Shown here one piece after another: positions 18,401-26,040 of a DNA stretch of 64,000 nt. Source of the DNA: an uncultured Methanolobus sp. Lineage in GTDB: Archaea > Halobacteriota > Methanosarcinia > Methanosarcinales > Methanosarcinaceae. Below the pieces are notes generated by a model. That model did not search any database. It had not been told where the DNA came from and saw nothing but the letters and a program-made list of their open reading frames with translations. The DNA lies in NCBI RefSeq assembly GCF_963667555.1, contig NZ_OY763421.1, positions 1,939,562-2,003,561 of the forward strand. The letters run 5' to 3'. Position numbers and translations under genes: made by a program. The first letter of the stretch is position 1; each line of letters starts with the position of its first letter.

Positions 18401-18477
18401 ATAGTATAACAAGGATTAATAATATAAGAGAGAGAATATTATATTCATAACAATTATCCAAATTCTTTGAGGGAAGC

Positions 18478-19524
18478 ATGGAAATCAAAATTGAAAATAG
18501 GCAAATCGGTGATAATCATCCGGTTTTTATAATAGCAGAAGTTTCTGCAAATCACCTTCAAAAATACGATCTTGCTGTGAAAACAATAAAAGCTATTAAA
18601 GGATCTGGAGCAGATGCCGTAAAGCTACAAACATATACACCAGATACGATCACAATTGATTGTAATAATGAATACTTCCAGATAGAACATGGAACTATAT
18701 GGGATGGAAAAAACCTTTACAATCTCTACGAAGAAGCATATACCCCATGGGAATGGCAGCCTGAGCTTAAAAAAGTAGCTGAAGAGATGGGACTTATCTG
18801 TTTCTCTTCTCCTTTCGATAAAACTGCGGTTGATTTCCTTGAAAAAATGAATGTTCCTGCCTACAAAGTTGCTTCTTTTGAAATTACAGACATTCCACTA
18901 ATAGAGTATATTGCATCAAAAGGAAAACCTGTGATCATATCTACAGGCATAGCGACACTTTCTGATATAGAAGAAGCTATCAATGCCTGCAAAAGAATGG
19001 GAAATACACAGATCGCATTATTAAAATGCACATCTGCATATCCTGCACCACTTGAAGAAATTAATCTGAATACCATACCAAATATAAAAGATACTTTCAA
19101 AACCGTGGTTGGACTTTCAGACCATACACTTGGAATATCTGTGCCCATAGCATCCGTTGCACTTGGAACGAAGATAATAGAGAAACATTTCATTCTTGAC
19201 CGGAGCATGGGAGGACCTGATGCTGCGTTCTCCCTCGAACCACATGAGTTCAAAGCAATGGTAGATTCAGTCAGAGAAATTGAAAAGGCACTTGGAGAAG
19301 TGACATATGATCTTACTGAAAAAGCCAGAAATAGCAGGGATTTTTCAAGGTCATTATTTGTTGTTGAAGATATTTTTGCAGGAGAGAAGTTCACTGAGAA
19401 AAATATCAGATCCATTAGACCAGGCTATGGATTGCATCCCAGGTATCTACCCAACATTATTGGAAAGAAAGCGAAATCAAGTCTTAAAAAGGGTACGCCT
19501 TTAAAATGGGAATTTGTGGAATAA
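18478..19524 (+). CDS. pseI: Pseudaminic acid synthase (NeuB family)
   Basis: 348 residues, full length for NeuB/PseI. The TIM barrel begins with FIIAEVSANHLQKYDLA, then GADAVKLQTYTPDTIT, SSPFDKTAVDFLE, YKVASFEI, and KHFILDRSMGGPDAAFS. The C-terminus is an antifreeze-like SAF domain (from about 290, with RPGYGLHPRYLPNIIGKK). It condenses phosphoenolpyruvate with a 6-deoxy diacetamido hexose to the nine-carbon acid. PseI resembles this better than NeuB because of the TPDTIT and GTIWDG segments. GAGGGAAGC lies just before the ATG in a 77-base gap. Confidence 0.93.
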   Translation: MEIKIENRQIGDNHPVFIIAEVSANHLQKYDLAVKTIKAIKGSGADAVKLQTYTPDTITIDCNNEYFQIEHGTIWDGKNLYNLYEEAYTPWEWQPELKKVAEEMGLICFSSPFDKTAVDFLEKMNVPAYKVASFEITDIPLIEYIASKGKPVIISTGIATLSDIEEAINACKRMGNTQIALLKCTSAYPAPLEEINLNTIPNIKDTFKTVVGLSDHTLGISVPIASVALGTKIIEKHFILDRSMGGPDAAFSLEPHEFKAMVDSVREIEKALGEVTYDLTEKARNSRDFSRSLFVVEDIFAGEKFTEKNIRSIRPGYGLHPRYLPNIIGKKAKSSLKKGTPLKWEFVE

Positions 19525-19647
19525 CATCAGGTCTAGAAATTGATTTGAAATTTGTTTTATTGATTCTCTGACATGAAGACTAACCTAACTAGCACTAGAA
19601 TATCCGAACATTGGAATACTCCTCCCATAAACTAAAAAGTTGATATC

Positions 19648-20547
19648 ATGCATAAAGGTAAAGTAATTGCAACAGATAGAGATACTGATATTATTGAATG
19701 TGAACTTTGTGGGTTTAAACACCAGAATCCAATTCCCTCAAAAGAAAAAATTCAAAAATATTATGAAGAAAAATACTATCAAGAAACAAAACCCAAACTT
19801 TTAGACTATGAGAAAGAGATTAGGGATTTGAAATGGTCACATTTGTGGTACAGGGATAAATTAGACATATTGAACAATTATGCAAATTACTTTACTTCAA
19901 ATAGGCGTTTATTAGATGTAGGTTGTGGAAATGGACTATTCCTCAAATTTATGGAGGAAAATAATTGGGATGTATATGGTATAGAACCTTCCTGTGAAGC
20001 AAGTGAAAAAGCTAATTCTTTAATTCATAATGTCTATAATACAACTCTAGAAGAGTTTTCAGATCAGAAATGGCATGGGTATTTTGATTTTATAAATTTG
20101 AAATGTGTACTGGAACATGTACCGGACCCCATTGAAGTAATAAATATTTGCAAAGATTTGCTAAATGAATCTGGAATGATATGTATAGAAGTTCCAAATG
20201 ACTTCAACGTTCTCCAGCTACAAACTGAGAAAAATGGCTTATGCAAGTCGAATTATTGGTTAGCGATACCTGATCACATCAATTATTTTGATTTTGACAG
20301 CTTAACTAAATTACTGGACAAATGCGGATTTGACATTTATTTGCAAACTGCAGATTTTCCGATGGAACTTTTTTTACTAATGGAAGAAAACTATGTTGAT
20401 CATTGTGAAATTGGGAGTGCAGTTCATGAAAAAAGAACTAAGTTTGAAATGAATATCGGAGATGAGCTTCGAAGAGACATATACAAGTCATTGGCAAAAC
20501 TGGGTATTGGGAGAACTTGTATAGTATATGCAAAATTGAAGAAATGA
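19648..20547 (+). CDS. SAM-dependent methyltransferase with N-terminal zinc-knuckle-like segment
   Basis: 299 residues. The N-terminus has CELCGFKHQNPIPSKEKI, the metal-binding look of sugar methyltransferases. A class I SAM domain follows with LLDVGCGNGLFLKFME (about 90-105), VYGIEPS and LKCVLEHVPDPIEVI. The C-terminal part (DHINYFDFDSLTKLLDKCGF) is typical of the Methyltransf_23 group. It may O-methylate a sugar or the acyl substituent. In C. jejuni a methyltransferase gene also lies within the Pse acyl-modification cluster, which is the reason to look at it. It has a 123-base upstream gap. Confidence 0.82.
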   Translation: MHKGKVIATDRDTDIIECELCGFKHQNPIPSKEKIQKYYEEKYYQETKPKLLDYEKEIRDLKWSHLWYRDKLDILNNYANYFTSNRRLLDVGCGNGLFLKFMEENNWDVYGIEPSCEASEKANSLIHNVYNTTLEEFSDQKWHGYFDFINLKCVLEHVPDPIEVINICKDLLNESGMICIEVPNDFNVLQLQTEKNGLCKSNYWLAIPDHINYFDFDSLTKLLDKCGFDIYLQTADFPMELFLLMEENYVDHCEIGSAVHEKRTKFEMNIGDELRRDIYKSLAKLGIGRTCIVYAKLKK

Positions 20548-20566
20548 AAATATCAAATTAATTGTG

Positions 20567-20575
20567 TATATAAAG
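20567..20575 (+). promoter_or_regulatory. TATA box of an apparently leaderless acyl-module operon
   Basis: TATATAAAG lies 17 bases before the acpS ATG, so transcription should start at or within a few bases of the start codon. The absence of a ribosome-binding site before that ATG fits a leaderless transcript. Confidence 0.55.
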
Positions 20576-20591
20576 AAATCAGCGTGACAAA

Positions 20592-20975
20592 ATGAAAAAT
20601 GTTAATTTGGATAAAACCGGAATTGGTGTGGATATTGAAGATATCGAACGCTTTAAACCTTTGAGATTAAATGAAAATGAAGGATTTTTGCGTAAGATAT
20701 ACACTAAAAAAGAGTTAGAATACTGCTTTTCCAAAAGAAATCCTGCCCAACATTTGGCAGTTAGATATTCAGGGAAAGAATCAGTTATAAAAGCTCTTTC
20801 CAGTTTAGGATTAGGAAATACACAATTACATGATATTGAAATATTCAATGAAGAAAATGGTGTTCCAAAAGTTATAATTCATTCAGAAAAAATAGAAAGA
20901 ATAGAAGTAATCATCAGTTTATCGCATTGCGAAGACAAAGCTGTATCTTTTGCCTTAGTTACTATCTTAGATTAG
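20592..20975 (+). CDS. acpS: Holo-[acyl-carrier-protein] synthase
   Basis: 127 residues, normal for AcpS. It shows GIGVDIEDIERF (Asp 14 for magnesium) and RYSGKESVIKAL (Glu 63), the two AcpS metal-binding motifs, with FLRKIYTKKELEYCF between them. It transfers phosphopantetheine from CoA to the serine of an acyl carrier protein. Its presence is notable because archaea lack bacterial-type fatty acid synthesis; the likely client is the carrier protein at 25002 in the same operon. First gene after the leaderless promoter at 20567. Confidence 0.9.
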   Translation: MKNVNLDKTGIGVDIEDIERFKPLRLNENEGFLRKIYTKKELEYCFSKRNPAQHLAVRYSGKESVIKALSSLGLGNTQLHDIEIFNEENGVPKVIIHSEKIERIEVIISLSHCEDKAVSFALVTILD

Positions 20976-20994
20976 CTAATTGAAGGACATCAAA

Positions 20995-22053
20995 ATGAGA
21001 AAAGTAAACATTCTCGAAACAACCCTTAGAGATGGGAGTTATGCAATTAATTTCTCCTTTACTTCAACAGACACATCAATTATCTGCAAAGAATTAGAAG
21101 AAGCAGGTTTTGAGTATATAGAGATTGGACACGGCGTAGGGTTAAACGCAAGCAATAGAGGATATGGAAATGCAGCAGAAACAGATGAAGATTATATGAT
21201 AGCTGCAGATTCCGCCCTTAAAAAGTCAAAATACGGTATGTTTTGCATACCTGGAATTGCAAAAATAGAGGATATTGATAAAGCAGCAGAACACAATATG
21301 GGCTTTATAAGAATTGGTACAAATGTTACTGAGGTGAAAGATTCTACTGAATACATAAAAAGAGCAAAAGATCACGGTATGTTTGTAGCAGCTAATTATA
21401 TGAAATCATATGCTTTGCCACCTGAAAAATTTGCAGAGAAAGTAGCAATTTCCGAAAAAGCAGGAGCAGATCTTGTATATATAGTAGATTCTGCTGGCGG
21501 CATGTTCAGAGAAAATATCAAAGAATATTACGATGGCATACGAAAATATTCTAACATACAAATTGGATTCCATGGTCACGATAATTTAGGATTAGGTGTT
21601 TCTAACAGTATTGAAGCTCTGGAGATGGGCATTGATTTTGTAGATAGTTCTTTGCAAGGACTTGGAAGAAGTTCTGGTAATGCTTGTACAGAAATATTGG
21701 TCATGGCTTTAATGAAAAAAGGATATGAACTTAATATTGACTACTTAAAAACTCTTGATATCGGTCAACAATATATACAGCCATTAATAACCTCCAGAGG
21801 AAAAATGGTTTTAGATATAATTGCAGGATATGCTGATTTTCATTCAAGCTTTATGCATTATGTACAAAGATATTCTGCAAAATATAATATTAATCCAGTT
21901 AGTCTGATAATAGAAATTGGAAAAGTAAATAAAATTCAAGTAAATGACAAGTTGATGGATGAGGTTTGCCAAAAGTTGACTAAAAACAAAAACATCTATC
22001 TTGGAAAATATGAGTTTAACAGGTATGTTGGAAATGAACAAGATGAAAGATAA
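20995..22053 (+). CDS. HMGL-like aldolase (4-hydroxy-2-oxovalerate aldolase/DmpG type)
   Basis: 352 residues from ATG 20995, which has GAAGGA upstream; an in-frame TTG overlapping that site is less likely. TTLRDGSYAINFSF holds the Arg-Asp pair (12, 13) of this family. GHGVGLNASNRGYGNAAE, LVYIVDSAGGMF, GFHGHDNLGLGVSNSIEA (metal histidines) and LQGLGRSSGNACTE match DmpG/BphI, which join or split pyruvate and an aldehyde. In this operon it may supply a short hydroxy acid to be activated by the ligase at 22034. The DmpG partner aldehyde dehydrogenase is absent, so it is probably used in the synthetic direction or on a different substrate. Confidence 0.85.
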   Translation: MRKVNILETTLRDGSYAINFSFTSTDTSIICKELEEAGFEYIEIGHGVGLNASNRGYGNAAETDEDYMIAADSALKKSKYGMFCIPGIAKIEDIDKAAEHNMGFIRIGTNVTEVKDSTEYIKRAKDHGMFVAANYMKSYALPPEKFAEKVAISEKAGADLVYIVDSAGGMFRENIKEYYDGIRKYSNIQIGFHGHDNLGLGVSNSIEALEMGIDFVDSSLQGLGRSSGNACTEILVMALMKKGYELNIDYLKTLDIGQQYIQPLITSRGKMVLDIIAGYADFHSSFMHYVQRYSAKYNINPVSLIIEIGKVNKIQVNDKLMDEVCQKLTKNKNIYLGKYEFNRYVGNEQDER

Positions 22054-23524
22054 AATAGACATCGGTAGTACATTGAAGCATATTTTTATGAGTAACTGGG
22101 AAGACTATTTTCTTTATGATGCAATAAATGGAAATAATTATACATATAACTCTTTTTTTAATAGTGTTGTTCAATACCAGACCATTCTCAAAAACAAAGG
22201 TATTAAAAAAGGAGACATTATCTGCTTGTTGCTTTCAAACTCAATCGAACTACCAATACTGTACTTTACCTCATTAATAATGCAGTTAACAGTTGTGCCA
22301 ATTGATACAAAAAAAGGGTATGATGAAATCAAGGAAATACTCGCTCAACTAGGCTACAAAATGGTACTACATGATAATGATGTTTTAGTAAATGATATTG
22401 CAACTCTTGTAGATACAAAAACACTAGCGAATGAATATTCTAGTAAAATAGAGATTGCTGTTGAAGATTTAAGTATCTTTGAAAACATTGATTATAACAA
22501 GCCCTTCTTGATAACATTTACATCAGGATCGACGGGATCAGCAAAGGGAGTAGTGCATTCATTTAGGAACTTATATCTAAGTGCCTATTACTTTAATGAA
22601 GGATTCAATTTTGATAAGAACAACATATTTTATAATAATCTACCAATGACTTATATGGCAGGAATTCTAAACCTTTTTATCTTGCCTTTTATTTGCGAGA
22701 GTAAAATTGTAATAGATGAGAGATTTAGTATTTCTAAGATAATGAGATTTTGGGAAAATCCTATTAAATATTCAGTAAATACATTCTGGTTTATTCCAAC
22801 TATTCTTAATCTTCTTCTCAAATTGGACCGAGGAAATCAAGGAATTGAATATTCTAATAAAAGGAATATAATAGGCTGTGTTGGCACTGCCCCCCTTAGT
22901 AATAAAACAAAACTAGATTTTAGTAAAAAATATAATATTCAATTATTTGAAAGTTATGGATTATCTGAAACTCTTTTTATCTCTACTAATTCTCCTGGAA
23001 AGCCACAGAAATCTAGCAGTGTAGGAAATTTGCTACACGGAATAAACTTGGATTTTTGTCCAGATAATGAGATTGCAGTAGATGTTCCCTGGATGTTTTT
23101 AGGTTACACAAACCAAGAGACTCAGAATTATTTTAAAAATGGGAAGTATTTGACAGGTGATCTCGGCATTATTGATGAAAATGGGTTCCTCTCTATAACA
23201 GGAAGAAAGAAAGATATTATAATAAGAGGAGGAATAAACCTAAGCCCTAAAAAGATTGAAGGAATCATCGAATCAATTGATGTCTTTGAGGATTATGTAA
23301 TTATAGGACTGGAAGATGAGAATTTAGGTGAAAAAACAGCATGTTTTTTTGTTCCATCTTATGAGGATTACAAAAATATTCTCAAGAAAATTAACAAAGA
23401 ACTAGTTGAAAAATTAGGAGAAGCATATCACATTGATGAATTTGTGAGGATGAATGAAATACCCAAAAACATTAATGGTAAAATTGATAAAATAGCAATC
23501 AAGAAAATGTATGAAGGGAAATAA
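22034..23524 (+). CDS. AMP-forming acyl-CoA/acyl-ACP synthetase
   Basis: About 496 residues, ANL superfamily: P-loop TFTSGSTGSAKGVVHS, SYGLSETLF, LTGDLGIIDENGF, SITGRKKDIIIRGG hinge, and a C-terminal lysine in NINGKIDK. It activates a carboxylic acid as the adenylate and loads it on a phosphopantetheine thiol, here probably the carrier protein at 25002. The start is uncertain: the frame runs into the aldolase gene, and ATGs at 22010, 22025, 22034 and 22043 are all possible; 22034 has AACAGGT about ten bases upstream. The overlap implies translational coupling. Confidence 0.88.
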   Translation: MNKMKDKIDIGSTLKHIFMSNWEDYFLYDAINGNNYTYNSFFNSVVQYQTILKNKGIKKGDIICLLLSNSIELPILYFTSLIMQLTVVPIDTKKGYDEIKEILAQLGYKMVLHDNDVLVNDIATLVDTKTLANEYSSKIEIAVEDLSIFENIDYNKPFLITFTSGSTGSAKGVVHSFRNLYLSAYYFNEGFNFDKNNIFYNNLPMTYMAGILNLFILPFICESKIVIDERFSISKIMRFWENPIKYSVNTFWFIPTILNLLLKLDRGNQGIEYSNKRNIIGCVGTAPLSNKTKLDFSKKYNIQLFESYGLSETLFISTNSPGKPQKSSSVGNLLHGINLDFCPDNEIAVDVPWMFLGYTNQETQNYFKNGKYLTGDLGIIDENGFLSITGRKKDIIIRGGINLSPKKIEGIIESIDVFEDYVIIGLEDENLGEKTACFFVPSYEDYKNILKKINKELVEKLGEAYHIDEFVRMNEIPKNINGKIDKIAIKKMYEGK

Positions 23525-24295
23525 ATGATAATTAAGATTGATCATATAGCCCTTTCCTCATTGTCATTTAAAGACGACATTAAGCTATTGAAATCTTTAG
23601 GATATAATCTTGTTATCCTTGAGGAAAATATAGAAAATCTTTCTCAGAAAGAGTCTCTTTTAAGTATATTTCATAAACGTCATAACCTTGCATTATTGAC
23701 TTCTAATTTAAATTATGATATTGAACTCTTAGATCATGGGCAATTAACATCTAACAGGGGATATATCATACCTTTTTTTGAAAATATTCCCCCAAATGTC
23801 ATTAGAGATACTGGACATGAAAGAGTGATAAATGGAACTGAGTACAAAGAAGAAATAATAAGATCCATGAATATCTTATTTTATACTCAAAATCTCGCCA
23901 GACAAAATGATTTTAAATTTAATAAACTCATTGTTGAAAGTACAGACATTAACAAAAGTATTGAATTTTGGAAATGTTTAGGATTTAAGGTGCTTACGTC
24001 TGGTGAACAGAATTGTCTGGAATTTAAATCTATTTTTGACAATGAAAGTTATTATATAATTGTAAACAAATCAAATAATAAAGAAGTGCAACGACATTTT
24101 CTAGATGATATTGGGTTTAACTGTATGGCGTTTGTTACTAACTCAGCTCAACATGAAAAAGAAAAGTTAAATGAAAAAGGCATCAAAACCACAGAAATTG
24201 AACAACTTCGTGTTAATGAAAAGTTACTAAACATTTTTTTTGCCCTTGGGCCCTCTGGCGAGATTGTTGAAATCATAGAACTAATCAGAGAATAG
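23525..24295 (+). CDS. VOC (glyoxalase/bleomycin-resistance fold) protein, two modules
   Basis: 256 residues. The N-terminal KIDHIALSSLSFKDDIKLLKSLGY and the mid-chain NKLIVESTDINKSIEFWKCLGFKV are the starts of two VOC modules, and GPSGEIVEIIELI is the usual closing strand with its metal-ligand glutamate. Members are isomerases, dioxygenases, lyases or binding proteins such as methylmalonyl-CoA epimerase. In an acyl-carrier operon it could epimerise or dehydrate the acyl unit, but no reaction can be assigned. The start follows GGGAAATAA directly after the ligase stop. Confidence 0.75.
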   Translation: MIIKIDHIALSSLSFKDDIKLLKSLGYNLVILEENIENLSQKESLLSIFHKRHNLALLTSNLNYDIELLDHGQLTSNRGYIIPFFENIPPNVIRDTGHERVINGTEYKEEIIRSMNILFYTQNLARQNDFKFNKLIVESTDINKSIEFWKCLGFKVLTSGEQNCLEFKSIFDNESYYIIVNKSNNKEVQRHFLDDIGFNCMAFVTNSAQHEKEKLNEKGIKTTEIEQLRVNEKLLNIFFALGPSGEIVEIIELIRE

Positions 24296-24335
24296 TCTTT
24301 ATAAAAATTCAGTAAAATTAATGGAAATTGGTAGC

Positions 24336-24989
24336 ATGAAAGATATTATAGACTTGACATACAACATTGAAGAAGGAATGACCACGTTTAATGCACCTTG
24401 GCATCCTTTAGTTGAAATACACAAATTGGGTAGGCATGAATTTGAAGGAAGAGAAACAAGAAAGATAACGGTTGGTACACACACAGGAACACATGTTGAT
24501 GCACCATTGCACTTTATAGCAAATGGAAACAGTGTAGACAAAATACCTCTCAGCAAATTAATGGGAGATGTAACTGTACTTGATTTCTCATACCTCGGAG
24601 AAAACGAAAGTGTTACCAAAGAGATGCTAAGTGATATTGATCTTGGTCGAAAAATAATTTTTAAATTTGGGTGGGGAAAACATTGGGGTCACAAAAAGTA
24701 TTATGCAAATTATCCTTATATTACTGAAGAAGCAGCCAACTACATAGTATCAATGAATGTTGAACTTATTGCTATGGATACTCCATCACCGGACGACAGC
24801 AGAATAAAACCCGATGACCCCCATGATTCCCCTGTACATAAAATACTGTTAGGTAATGAGATAATACTTGTAGAATATCTTGCAAATACAGAACAGATAA
24901 CTAATACTGAAGGTTGGAAAATAATAGTAATGCCTTTAAAAATCAAAGGTGCAGATGGATCTCCTGCAAGAATTTGTGTATATAAATAA
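24336..24989 (+). CDS. Cyclase-family metal hydrolase (kynurenine formamidase-like)
   Basis: 217 residues from ATG 24336, preceded by TTGGTAG; an ATG five codons earlier lacks a site. The family's metal-binding signature is plain: GTHTGTHVDAPLHF (HxGTHxDxPxHF), preceded by IDLTYNIEEGMTTF and followed by MDTPSPDDS. Known members hydrolyse formylkynurenine or related amides and lactones, and several have other roles. Here it may open a lactone or act on the acyl group made by the operon. Substrate not predictable. Confidence 0.85.
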   Translation: MKDIIDLTYNIEEGMTTFNAPWHPLVEIHKLGRHEFEGRETRKITVGTHTGTHVDAPLHFIANGNSVDKIPLSKLMGDVTVLDFSYLGENESVTKEMLSDIDLGRKIIFKFGWGKHWGHKKYYANYPYITEEAANYIVSMNVELIAMDTPSPDDSRIKPDDPHDSPVHKILLGNEIILVEYLANTEQITNTEGWKIIVMPLKIKGADGSPARICVYK

Positions 24990-25001
24990 GGAGGAGCATT
25001 T

Positions 25002-25250
25002 GTGAATACAAAAAACTGGATAATCCAATGGTTTGAAGACAACACCGATATGGAATATGCTGAAATTGAAAGTCAAACAGATGTCAATTTTCTTGATAAA
25101 GCTTGGATTGATTCCTTTAAATTCATTTCCTTTATAGATGATATTGAAAATGAATTTAATATCCGATTTTCAAATGACCAGTTTCAAGATAGAAGATTTT
25201 CAACTGTAGAAGGACTTATCGAAATAATAGAGGATAAAATCAATGGATAA
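25002..25250 (+). CDS. Acyl carrier protein
   Basis: 82 residues, mostly acidic and helical, with the phosphopantetheine site WIDSFKFISFIDDIE (Ser 38 after Asp 37; the common carrier sequence is DSL or DSF). Start is GTG 25002, chosen because AAGGAGGAG lies seven bases upstream, one of the best ribosome-binding sites in the window. A free-standing acyl carrier protein together with AcpS, an AMP ligase and an acyltransferase points to a thioester-bound acyl unit that is handed to an amino group, not to fatty acid synthesis. It overlaps the next gene by eight bases. Confidence 0.88.
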   Translation: MNTKNWIIQWFEDNTDMEYAEIESQTDVNFLDKAWIDSFKFISFIDDIENEFNIRFSNDQFQDRRFSTVEGLIEIIEDKING

Positions 25251-26028
25251 CTTTGACTTTTCAAAATCAGACATTGTTAATGCACTAAAAAATGTTGGTC
25301 TGAAACCAGGAGATAATATTTTTGTGCATAGTAATATCGGATTTTTTGGTAAACTTGAGGGTGGAAACAACAAAGACGACTATTACAGAATATTTAAAGA
25401 TGCCATTTTTGAAGTTATTGGATCGGAAGGAACTTTAGTAGTACCTACTTTTACTTATTCCTATTGTTGGAACCAGGTATACGATAAACATTCTTCAAAA
25501 AGCACCTGTGGTTTTTTTTCAGAGATGGTCAGAAATGATTCTTCGTCTGTTAGATCTGAAGACGGAAATTTTTCAATTGCAGCAATTGGAAAAAATGCAT
25601 TATATTTTGTATCCGACTCGCCAAGTGATTCATTTGGAGAAGATTCTTTTTGGGGGAAATTTTTAAAATTAGAGGGGAAGTTTTGTAATTGGAATTTTGA
25701 TAGTGCTTCTACATTTATTCATTTTGTAGAAAAACAACTTAATGTTGACTATCGATATGATAAGACTTTTTTAGGAAAATCGTTGATTAAAGGAAAAAAA
25801 GTGGATAAAAAATTCACCCATTTTGTGTATGATTTAGAGAAACCTGAAAACTCCCCGGATTTCTCAAAATTTGATAAGGTAGCTAAAAGTCAAAACTTTG
25901 CAAAAACCGCTGATTTGGGAAAAGGACAGATAGTATTAATATCTGCGAATGATACTTTTAAACTTATTGAAAAAACGATTAAGTTTTGTCCTACGTTTTT
26001 AATTAAAGGAAATACTGCCAGTAAGTGA
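25243..26028 (+). CDS. AAC(3)-family N-acyltransferase
   Basis: 261 residues of the aminoglycoside 3-N-acetyltransferase (YokD) fold: KPGDNIFVHSNIGFFGKLEGG, VIGSEGTLVVPTFTYSYCW and the CGFFSEMVR stretch, with IAAIGKNALYF. This group occurs widely outside resistance, including in C. jejuni flagellin-glycan clusters as partners of acyl carrier proteins. I infer that it moves the acyl group from the carrier at 25002 to a sugar amine. GAGGAT precedes ATG 25243, which overlaps the carrier gene. Antibiotic resistance is unlikely in this context. Confidence 0.85.
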   Translation: MDNFDFSKSDIVNALKNVGLKPGDNIFVHSNIGFFGKLEGGNNKDDYYRIFKDAIFEVIGSEGTLVVPTFTYSYCWNQVYDKHSSKSTCGFFSEMVRNDSSSVRSEDGNFSIAAIGKNALYFVSDSPSDSFGEDSFWGKFLKLEGKFCNWNFDSASTFIHFVEKQLNVDYRYDKTFLGKSLIKGKKVDKKFTHFVYDLEKPENSPDFSKFDKVAKSQNFAKTADLGKGQIVLISANDTFKLIEKTIKFCPTFLIKGNTASK

Positions 26029-26040
26029 GGAGAAAACGTT

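Noticed and set aside
25243..26028. Aminoglycoside resistance gene
   Set aside because: The AAC(3) fold is used widely in sugar acylation, and the gene overlaps an acyl carrier gene in a glycan operon.
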